From contig CAZBEO010000141.1 of NCBI GenBank assembly GCA_964490935.1, positions 1 through 7,509 of the forward strand: DNA of 7,509 bases, in the 5' to 3' direction. The first letter of the stretch is position 1. Each line of letters begins with the position of its first letter. The translations under genes and the position numbers were made by a program. This DNA comes from JAQVYB01 sp964490935 (GTDB lineage: Bacteria > Verrucomicrobiota > Kiritimatiellia > RZYC01). Shown here one piece after another: positions 1 to 5,367 of this stretch. The notes under the pieces are model-generated. The model had not been told where the DNA came from. It saw nothing but the letters and a program-made list of their open reading frames with translations, and ran no database searches.

Positions 1-740
1 ATCTCGTCGGCCCCCTCATCCGCATGACTGCGAATGCCACCAGTACACGCCGCCGCATCCTCCGGGTGAATCAGATTCACAAAAGAAAGCGAGCCATCCA
101 GAAAGCGCTCCGCCTCGAAACCATATTGCGCCACATTATCGGAGATATAATCCGTCCGAAAACAGGCATCGAGTTCCATGCGAAAGGCTACCGCCCGGCT
201 ACGGCTGATAATGAAGTGCATCTGGCGGCGCAGTTCCTCAGCCGTCTCCCGCTGAGTCGTATCCCGAACAAAAAAGCATAATTCATCATGGCCAGCCAAA
301 CAGATACGGCTCACGGATATCTCCGAAGGAAACACCGATTCATCCAGCCGCAAGCAGTAGGCATTGATCAACACATACTTCTGATCATGAAGCGTTGCCA
401 AAACCGTCTCCAGGAGCAGCTCATCGGCACAGGAAATCAGCTCAAGTATATTTAGCGTCACCATTTCCCGATCACTGTATCCGAAAAAATGCAACGCCCG
501 CTCGTTCGCCTCCAGAATCCGCCCCCTCAAATCCGTGAGTATCGCCCCGTCATACACACTACGGAAAAGTTCCTGAAAATCCGGGCTCCACCCCGACACA
601 GGCGAACCGCTCTCCCGGGACACGCGCACCCTTGTCTTCACCGGCGCATTCACCACAATCTTCTTCTTACGTGGTTTCTCATGAAGATCGGGAAGCAAAT
701 CAATACGTATCGTCGTGGCGCTCTGTTTCTTAACGGACAT
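1..740 (-). CDS. PAS-domain signalling protein, N-terminal part (runs off left edge)
   Basis: Reading the minus strand from 740 gives 246 codons with no stop to the window edge, so the C-terminal output domain is missing. The start is well fixed: ATG at 740-738 has an in-frame TAA two codons upstream (747-745) and an AG-rich stretch (GAGAG) about 6 nt before it. Residues 1-45 are basic and look disordered, with no signal peptide or membrane segment, so a cytoplasmic protein is likely. Residues about 54-160 are a PAS domain: FRSVYDGAILTD, then GRILEANERALHFFGYS, ending in a PAC-like segment FFVRDTTQRETAEELRRQ. A second PAS of the PAS_3 kind starts near 171 and shows YISDNVAQYGFEAERF and LIHPEDAA. 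Such tandem PAS arrays usually feed a histidine kinase or a GGDEF/EAL output, but which one is not visible. G-ending codons (GTG, GCG, ACG, CGG, TTG) dominate, unlike the plus-strand genes. Confidence 0.9.
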   Translation of the reverse strand, partial: MSVKKQSATTIRIDLLPDLHEKPRKKKIVVNAPVKTRVRVSRESGSPVSGWSPDFQELFRSVYDGAILTDLRGRILEANERALHFFGYSDREMVTLNILELISCADELLLETVLATLHDQKYVLINAYCLRLDESVFPSEISVSRICLAGHDELCFFVRDTTQRETAEELRRQMHFIISRSRAVAFRMELDACFRTDYISDNVAQYGFEAERFLDGSLSFVNLIHPEDAAACTGGIRSHADEGADE

Positions 741-776
741 TTTTTACTCTCTTTCTGAATCCACTTCCACACCCGG

Positions 777-811
777 CTGCAACCGACCACATGCCTTGTA
801 CGGGGTTGCAG
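777..811. repeat. Perfect 8-bp inverted repeat, operator-like
   Basis: CTGCAACC at 777-784 is mirrored by GGTTGCAG at 804-811 with a 19-bp spacer. The right arm touches the proposed -10 box of the PAS gene promoter. A further direct copy of the core, GCAACCGA, occurs at 819-826, exactly 40 bp after the copy at 779-786. Placement around a promoter suggests a binding site for a dimeric regulator, or a hairpin in the PAS gene leader. Neither is shown by the sequence alone. Confidence 0.4.
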
Positions 812-837
812 TATAGAGGCAACCGAAAAATAGTTAA
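810..837 (-). promoter_or_regulatory. Possible sigma-70-type promoter for the PAS gene
   Basis: On the minus strand, TTAACT (837-832, 4 of 6 to consensus) is followed after 16 bp by TATACT (815-810, 5 of 6). This predicts a transcript start near 803 and a leader of roughly 60 nt before the ATG at 740. The match is moderate and made by eye. The overlapping inverted repeat makes a regulated promoter plausible. Confidence 0.35.
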
Positions 838-1040
838 AGGGGCATCCCAGAGATATTTTCCTGCCGCCTGCCGATACCCATCCCGCCGGATCAATACCCC
901 GACAAGCAATTCCGAACTTGAAATAACGCTCCGACAGGTCCACCATACGCATCAAATCAGCATTCAGCATCATGTATATGCAGACTTCGGATTCGAAGGC
1001 ACCATGCCCATCGCCCCGTAACCCCCGGTCCGCAAAAAAA

Positions 1041-1047
1041 GGGAGGG
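1041..1047 (+). promoter_or_regulatory. Strong ribosome binding site for the C10 protease
   Basis: GGGAGGG lies 7 nt before the ATG at 1055, a near-ideal Shine-Dalgarno sequence and spacing. It supports that start, which also begins a good signal peptide. Confidence 0.75.
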
Positions 1048-1054
1048 ACGATCC

Positions 1055-3316
1055 ATGAAAAAACAACTCGCTTCAACCCTCTTCCTTTTAGTGCTGTTTT
1101 CCACGGGAGGCTTGGCCGCGCCAGCGGACTCGTCGTCCCTTTCGGATGACGAACTCCTGGCGGCGGCAACAAACTGGCTGGCACGTCAGGGCGCCGGGGC
1201 AACACATACCATCCAGGCACCTCACGACATGGATCTCCCTCCACTGAAAGTCCTTTTGCTCGAACCAAAAGGCTACTTGGTCATGAGCGGCGACCGGCGT
1301 CTGCCGCCGGTCGTGGCCTTCAGTTTGCAATCCGACGGCCTCTTTTCCGCACAGCCCGGCAATGCCCTGCAGGCACTGCTCGCCCGCGATGCCGCCGCCT
1401 TCGAGCGCGCGCTCAACCTGTCCGACTCCCCCCCTGCCGCATACACCCGCACCGACTCCGAGCGCGGCATCCTAAACGCGATGAACGCCTATTCCTCGCA
1501 GTGGCAGCAACTCCTTCACCCCGAATGGACCCGCACCGACCCCCTGGCGCTCGTCACCAATGTCCCTCCCTTGCTGACCACCACGTGGAATCAGACGCGC
1601 CACTACAATTTCTACTGCCCCGGCCCCAACCCCGATTACGGCTATGAAAACAAAGCGCCTGCCGGCTGTGTTCCCGTCGCCTTCGCGCAGATCATGCGCC
1701 ACCATGAATGGCCCCGCTACGGTGCCGGCTCATACCAATACACCGACAACTCCGGCTCGATCACCGGCACCTATTCTGCCCACTTCGAGGTCGTCTATCA
1801 GTGGAGCGACATGCAGACCTCCTATAATTACGCCGTAGCAGAACCCACCAACGCCGTTCATGCCGTCGCCATCCTGATGGCCCATCTCGGCATCGCCGGG
1901 GAGATTGATTATGAGGCCAACGGCTCCTCCGCCATTTCCTCCCGAATGGCCACACGCGCCCGGGAGCACTTCTATTACGAACCAGGCTCCTACAGGAGCA
2001 TCACCAACGCTACCGAAGCAAACCTGCTCCTCGCCAACGAGGTGTCCAACGCGCGTCCCTGCCTGGTTTCCATCCCCGACCACGCCATCGTGTGCGATGG
2101 GCATGGGAACGACAGCGGGAACGACTACTTTCACATCAATTACGGATGGGGCGGAGAAAACAACGGCTGGTACCTCATCAACAGCGTGGCAGGCGCATCG
2201 CTGGATAACATGATCACCGACTTCCAACCCGCCCTGGCCGCCATGGTGGACCGCCCCGCCTGGACCAGCTTCAACCCGGCCGTTTCCCTCGAGTGGCAAT
2301 ACCCCGCCACCCGCGCGGGCAGCATCACCAACACCCGCCTGCTTACCTACGAAACCATCGAAACCCCCATGCTCGACCCCTCCGACTCCTACGACTATTT
2401 CACCATCACCTCCGAAAGCGACTATAAGGACTGGGCACTCTCCACCACCGGACACACCGGCTCCTGCTACTACAAAACCGCAGGCGGATACGGCAACAAA
2501 CTCTATCATATCACCCAGGCCGAACCCTTCATTCCCGCCGCCGACGCCGCCCTCTCCTTCTTCTACAAGTCCTACTTCTTAGCTGATCAAGGCACCGTTG
2601 CCATCAGCACCGACGATACCAACTACACCGTGATCGCCACCCTGACCAACACCTCCCGAAACTGGACTTCCATCACCTGCCCACTCAACGCCTACACCGG
2701 CCAAACCTGCCGACTGCGCTTTGAATACCTCACCGGAAGCTACTACTCCAGCGGCGGACTCTGGATGGATGACATCACCCTCATCAATACCGCCTGGAAC
2801 ACCTGGTACGTCTTCACCAACTTCGGCCCCTCCGTCACCAGTGCCGTCGTCCAACTCCCGGAAAACACGCACACCTACGCACTGGAACCGGCCGGACCCG
2901 ACGGATGGAGCAACGTGAATCCCCCCTTCACCCTACAGGTCGGCGATGGCGATGCCATGCCCTACGCCTGGGAAATTCTGCACAGCCTCGACACCAACCT
3001 CGACGATGGCTCCCTCGATCCCGATGGCGACACCGCATCCAACTACCAAGAATACATCGCCGACACCGATCCCCAAAACCCCGCCGACTTCCTGCAACTC
3101 CTCTTCACCTATCCAACGCCCACCACCCTTGACTTCGGCCACCCCTCCTCCTCCAGCCGCTACTATACCCTGCAATGCACCGACACCCTCCTCCCCGCCG
3201 CCTGGTCCAACTGCGCCTCCGAACGCCCCGGAACCGGCGGATTCCTCTCATATGGTTACGACGTCAGCGGCACCGAAAGCCTCTTCCTGCGCGTTCAGGT
3301 CCGCTTTGGAGAATAA
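1055..3316 (+). CDS. Secreted streptopain-like cysteine protease (peptidase family C10) with beta-domain and Asp-rich tail
   Basis: A 753-aa extracellular thiol protease. Residues 1-22 are a signal peptide (MKKQ, hydrophobic core, probable cleavage near GLAA). Residues about 30-115 resemble the C10 propeptide/inhibitor fold, with the typical GYLVMSGDRRLPPVVAFS stretch, and should keep the enzyme inactive until cleaved. The catalytic domain spans about 170-395: Cys205 in AGCVPVAFAQIMRHHEWP is the nucleophile, His343 in PDHAIVCDG is the catalytic base, and YFHINYGWGGENNGWYLI with Trp365 is the conserved block after it. Residues about 445-578 form a MAM/choice-of-anchor-like beta domain (LSFFYKSYF, LRFEYLTGSYYSSGGLWMDDITL). 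Residues about 629-676 are Asp/Gly-rich (DGSLDPDGDTASNYQEYIADTDP), as in thrombospondin type-3 or dockerin-like calcium repeats, and are followed by a final beta module. Streptopain is about 400 aa, so nearly half of this protein is accessory. No PEP-CTERM or type IX sorting sequence is apparent at the C-terminus. It stands alone, divergent from the PAS gene. Confidence 0.92.
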   Translation: MKKQLASTLFLLVLFSTGGLAAPADSSSLSDDELLAAATNWLARQGAGATHTIQAPHDMDLPPLKVLLLEPKGYLVMSGDRRLPPVVAFSLQSDGLFSAQPGNALQALLARDAAAFERALNLSDSPPAAYTRTDSERGILNAMNAYSSQWQQLLHPEWTRTDPLALVTNVPPLLTTTWNQTRHYNFYCPGPNPDYGYENKAPAGCVPVAFAQIMRHHEWPRYGAGSYQYTDNSGSITGTYSAHFEVVYQWSDMQTSYNYAVAEPTNAVHAVAILMAHLGIAGEIDYEANGSSAISSRMATRAREHFYYEPGSYRSITNATEANLLLANEVSNARPCLVSIPDHAIVCDGHGNDSGNDYFHINYGWGGENNGWYLINSVAGASLDNMITDFQPALAAMVDRPAWTSFNPAVSLEWQYPATRAGSITNTRLLTYETIETPMLDPSDSYDYFTITSESDYKDWALSTTGHTGSCYYKTAGGYGNKLYHITQAEPFIPAADAALSFFYKSYFLADQGTVAISTDDTNYTVIATLTNTSRNWTSITCPLNAYTGQTCRLRFEYLTGSYYSSGGLWMDDITLINTAWNTWYVFTNFGPSVTSAVVQLPENTHTYALEPAGPDGWSNVNPPFTLQVGDGDAMPYAWEILHSLDTNLDDGSLDPDGDTASNYQEYIADTDPQNPADFLQLLFTYPTPTTLDFGHPSSSSRYYTLQCTDTLLPAAWSNCASERPGTGGFLSYGYDVSGTESLFLRVQVRFGE

Positions 3317-3332
3317 TCGGTGCAATGACCGG

Positions 3333-3363
3333 TTGACAGCCCCCCCGCCTCATTGAGTACTAT
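3333..3363 (+). promoter_or_regulatory. Probable promoter of the coiled-coil/glycosyltransferase pair
   Basis: A perfect -35 hexamer TTGACA (3333-3338) is followed after 19 bp by TACTAT (3358-3363, 4 of 6 to TATAAT). The transcript would start near 3370, leaving a leader of about 27 nt that contains the GGGGA ribosome binding site (3385-3389), 7 nt before ATG 3397. The long spacer and modest -10 lower certainty, but the position, only 17 nt after the protease stop codon, fits an independent transcription unit. Confidence 0.5.
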
Positions 3364-3396
3364 CCCGCAGCACACACACCCAGCGGGGAATACGCC

Positions 3397-3858
3397 ATGA
3401 ACACCTCAGCAGCCAGTGAAGAAAACAAACCCGACGTGGAGCAAATCGTCCACGAAATCCAGGCCGGGCTTCACCAGTCCGAAACCACCCGCTCCACCGA
3501 ACCGCCGCCATCCGAACCCGTGCACAATCTTCATGCCCTGCTCGCCGAAATCAATCAATCGCACCGCGTCGCCCTGCCGCCCGCCGAAGGCGTCAAGGGC
3601 CGACTGCGCACCCGACTCTACGCCCTGCTCGCCCAGCCCTTTGAATCCATCAACCGCTTCCACCTGCTGACGCTCCATACCCTCAACAAACTGGTCAAGG
3701 CCCTCGATGGCTCCAACGATGATCTCACCGGCGAGCTGCTCACCCAGACCCGTAACCGACTCGACCTCATCGAGGCCCTCTCGCACCGCATCGCCGATCT
3801 GGAAGCCAAGGTCACCTCACTCGAACAGCGCCTCGAATCAGAAAAGGCCCCGCGGTGA
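3397..3858 (+). CDS. Coiled-coil protein coupled to a glycosyltransferase, function unknown
   Basis: A 153-aa protein with no signal peptide or membrane segment. Residues 1-45 are polar and Pro/Glu-rich, beginning with an acidic helix (DVEQIVHEIQAGLHQ). Residues about 66-104 are a basic amphipathic region (GRLRTRLYALLAQPFESINRFHLLTLHTLNKLVKAL). Residues about 107-149 form a coiled coil with regular hydrophobic a/d spacing at 125, 128, 132, 135, 139, 142 and 146. This layout recalls leader segments attached to, or encoded next to, glycosyltransferases and FkbM-type methyltransferases in bacterial O-antigen and exopolysaccharide clusters. That comparison is from memory, not a search. The stop overlaps the next start as GTGA, so the two products are probably made together and may interact. 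A scaffold or membrane-peripheral adaptor for the transferase is an inference. Confidence 0.82.
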   Translation: MNTSAASEENKPDVEQIVHEIQAGLHQSETTRSTEPPPSEPVHNLHALLAEINQSHRVALPPAEGVKGRLRTRLYALLAQPFESINRFHLLTLHTLNKLVKALDGSNDDLTGELLTQTRNRLDLIEALSHRIADLEAKVTSLEQRLESEKAPR

Positions 3859-5027
3859 AGATCGCCTTCTGCGCTCCCTTCTACGGTCCGCAGGCCTCCG
3901 GAGGCGCCGAATCCGAGTGCCGAAAAACCGTCCTGCATCTGCATCAGGCCGGTGTACATGTCGAAGTGTTCACCACCTGCCTCTTTGACCTGCAACACGA
4001 CTGGAACATCAACGCCCTGCCGCCCGGCACCACCCTGGATGAAGGCGTACCTGTACACCGTTTCCCCGCCGAAACCCTCTGCAAGCCCCGCTTCGCCGAA
4101 CTCAACAACCGCCTCATCGCAGGCGAAAAACTAACCCCCGCCGAAGAACGTGAATTTCTCGCACTCAACATCAACAGCATACCTCTCCTGCGGGCACTCG
4201 ATGCGCGGCAGGCCGACTTTGACCGCATCTGCTTTATCCCGTATCTGTTCGGCACCACCATGCACGGCGTCCGCCTCTGCCGCGAAAAATCCGTACTTAT
4301 TCCCTGCCTGCACGATGAAGGCTACGCCCGACTTTCCGCCATGGAAACCCTCTTTCAACAGGCCGGAAGAATCGTCTTTCACACCGCCGCCGAACAACAG
4401 CTCGCTCACTCGCTGTATCCCTACGACCACAGCGCCGACCGCCTCATCGGCGAAGGAATCACCACCGAATTTGAAACCAACCCCGAACGCTTCCGCGCAA
4501 AATTCAACCTGCACGAACCCTTCATCCTGTGCGCCGGACGAAAGCATCCCACCAAAAACACTCACCAACTCATCGACTTCTTTCATCGCTACAGCCGATC
4601 CCATTCCTCGTCGCTCCGCCTCGTTCTCATCGGGCCCGGCACCCTCCCGCTGCCACCCGACACGAACCACATCATCGACCTCGGCTACCTCTCCGAACAA
4701 GACAAACGCGACGCCTACTCCGCTGCCACCCTCTTCTGCCAACCCTCCCTCAACGAGAGCTTCTCCATCGTGCTCATGGAGGCATGGGACTGCCAAACGC
4801 CCGCCCTCGTACACGGCCACTGCCCCGTCACCCGCGAACACGCCATCGCTTCCGGCGGCGGACTGTATTACACCACCTACCCCGAATTTGAAGGCTGCGT
4901 GGATTGGCTCCTCAACCAACCCGAAGCCAACGACGCACTGGGCGAAGCCGGCCAACGCTACGTCCGCGCCAACTACACCTGGCCCCGCATCGTTCAACGC
5001 TATCTCCACGAAGTCTTCAGCGAATAA
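3855..5027 (+). CDS. GT-B fold glycosyltransferase, family 4 type (group 1)
   Basis: A 390-aa cytoplasmic or membrane-peripheral enzyme expected to transfer a sugar from a nucleotide donor onto a polysaccharide or glycan acceptor; the sugar cannot be told. The N-terminal Rossmann half starts MKIAFCAPFYGPQASGGAE, with the usual GGAE loop at 16-19. It continues through FIPYLFGTTMHG (127-138) and LIPCLHDEGYARL (148-160), motifs I associate with a bacterial GT4 subgroup found in O-antigen loci. The C-terminal half begins about 221 with FILCAGRKHPTKN (donor-phosphate-contacting Arg/Lys). It holds the EX7E motif as Glu301 and Glu309 in NESFSIVLMEAW, then GGGLYYTTYPEFEGCVDWLL and the terminal helix RYVRANYTWPRIVQRYL. 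Length is normal for the family. Translation starts at GTG (3855), overlapping the upstream stop by 4 nt with no strong ribosome binding site, which implies translational coupling. The acceptor and pathway cannot be read from this window. Confidence 0.92.
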   Translation: MKIAFCAPFYGPQASGGAESECRKTVLHLHQAGVHVEVFTTCLFDLQHDWNINALPPGTTLDEGVPVHRFPAETLCKPRFAELNNRLIAGEKLTPAEEREFLALNINSIPLLRALDARQADFDRICFIPYLFGTTMHGVRLCREKSVLIPCLHDEGYARLSAMETLFQQAGRIVFHTAAEQQLAHSLYPYDHSADRLIGEGITTEFETNPERFRAKFNLHEPFILCAGRKHPTKNTHQLIDFFHRYSRSHSSSLRLVLIGPGTLPLPPDTNHIIDLGYLSEQDKRDAYSAATLFCQPSLNESFSIVLMEAWDCQTPALVHGHCPVTREHAIASGGGLYYTTYPEFEGCVDWLLNQPEANDALGEAGQRYVRANYTWPRIVQRYLHEVFSE

Positions 5028-5029
5028 AC

Positions 5030-5044
5030 CCGCCCAAAAGGCGG
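5030..5044 (+). terminator. Small GC hairpin after the glycosyltransferase, possible weak terminator
   Basis: CCGCC (5030-5034), a CAAAA loop and GGCGG (5040-5044) form a perfect 5-bp stem that starts 2 nt after the stop codon. There is no run of T after it (CAGATACCTT), so it is not a standard intrinsic terminator. It may act as a 3' stabilising hairpin or be a Rho-dependent end. Confidence 0.3.
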
Positions 5045-5063
5045 CAGATACCTTCTCCCTCTC

Positions 5064-5147
5064 CCGGGAGGGCGAGTGTCCCCACGAGCCGGGCAGAGAG
5101 CAAGCGCATTCCGGGAGGGCGAGTGTCCCCACGAGCCGGGCAGAGAG
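5064..5147. repeat. Two identical 37-bp direct repeats with internal hairpin (47-bp period)
   Basis: Copy 1 is 5064-5100 and copy 2 is 5111-5147. They are identical over 37 bp and separated by the 10 nt CAAGCGCATT. Each copy starts CCGGGAGG and ends CGGGCAGAGAG. Inside each is a fold-back of the form GGC GA GTG, TCCC loop, CAC GA GCC, in which two 3-bp stems flank a tandem G-A/A-G mismatch. The 10-bp palindrome CTCCCGGGAG (5061-5070) covers the left edge of copy 1. This looks like an intergenic dispersed palindromic repeat family rather than CRISPR or coding DNA. Confidence 0.8.
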
Positions 5148-5237
5148 TGAGCACACAGGAAGAGCGCGGAGCGCAAGAGGAATAAGGAATGAGCTAGAGA
5201 AAAATACAAGGACGCTGAGGACAGCATCCCTCCCGAA

Positions 5238-5304
5238 TTTCGCGATCCTTGCCTCTCTGCGTTCGGAGCCTCTCCAATTTATCGCCACTGCACTCCTCGC
5301 GAAA
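5238..5304. repeat. 8-bp inverted repeat with TCGCGA cores
   Basis: TTTCGCGA (5238-5245) and TCGCGAAA (5297-5304) are exact inverted copies separated by 51 bp, each containing the self-complementary hexamer TCGCGA. They lie about 65-130 bp upstream of the glucanase start, where an operator pair could sit. CG-rich hexamers are common in DNA of this composition, so chance is a real possibility. Confidence 0.25.
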
Positions 5305-5351
5305 AAGCCGAAAGAACCATCTTCCTGGCTTACTTTTCTCCTGAAACCGGT

Positions 5352-5357
5352 TATATT
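5352..5357 (+). promoter_or_regulatory. Possible -10 box very close to the glucanase start
   Basis: TATATT (5 of 6 to TATAAT) ends 10 nt before the ATG at 5368. At 17 bp upstream there is only a weak -35 (CTTACT, 5329-5334). If used, transcription would begin within a few bases of the start codon, giving an almost leaderless message. This fits the lack of any Shine-Dalgarno sequence before this ATG. Confidence 0.25.
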
Positions 5358-5367
5358 GACCCACGTC

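Larger units (their letters stand above)
741..1054. other. Divergent intergenic region between PAS gene and C10 protease gene
   Basis: This 314-bp gap separates two divergently read genes and must hold both sets of expression signals. I see a possible promoter for the PAS gene and a cluster of GCAACC motifs in 777-837, and a clear ribosome binding site for the protease at its right end. I found no convincing -35/-10 pair for the protease: TTGAAA at 918-923 has no good -10 at a normal distance, and TATATG at 975-980 has no good -35. Short ORFs here on both strands have no recognisable protein features. Confidence 0.6.
5028..5367. other. Repeat-bearing intergenic region upstream of the glucanase gene
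   Basis: This 340-bp stretch has no credible gene. From left to right it holds a small GC hairpin, two copies of a 37-bp direct repeat, a purine-rich stretch (about 5141-5220), a pair of TCGCGA palindromes and a possible -10 box next to the glucanase start. The frame of the downstream gene stays open well upstream of 5368, but without an ATG or a recognisable protein pattern. By hand count, 5101-5220 contains 25 C and 45 G on the + strand, the reverse of the C excess in the flanking genes. Confidence 0.65.

Noticed and set aside
791..1021. Plus-strand 76-codon frame in the same gap
   Set aside because: No recognisable protein pattern, no ribosome binding site, and it lies over the probable PAS gene promoter.
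650..1066. Minus-strand frame of 138 codons covering the divergent intergenic region
   Set aside because: It overlaps the start of the PAS gene in another frame and also the start codon region of the protease, has no good ribosome binding site and resembles no family. The gap is better explained as regulatory.
957..1268. Other short frames on the minus strand over the protease start
   Set aside because: Shadow frame over the signal-peptide-encoding region of a well-supported gene, with no independent evidence.
1730..2509. Minus-strand open frame of 259 codons inside the protease gene
   Set aside because: Low-complexity Gly/Val-rich translation, opposite a C10 protease whose catalytic motifs are intact in the plus frame.
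3317..3332. Hairpin CGGT-GCAATG-ACCG just after the protease stop as a terminator
   Set aside because: The stem is only 4 bp with no T-run, and it runs straight into the TTGACA box of the next promoter.
3364..3387. CCCGC/GCGGG fold-back that could hide the ribosome binding site of the coiled-coil gene
   Set aside because: With the predicted promoter the transcript starts near 3370, so the left arm would not be in the RNA.
5064..5147. CRISPR array
   Set aside because: Only two repeat copies, a 10-nt spacer that is too short, and no cas genes. A tandem or dispersed repeat fits better.
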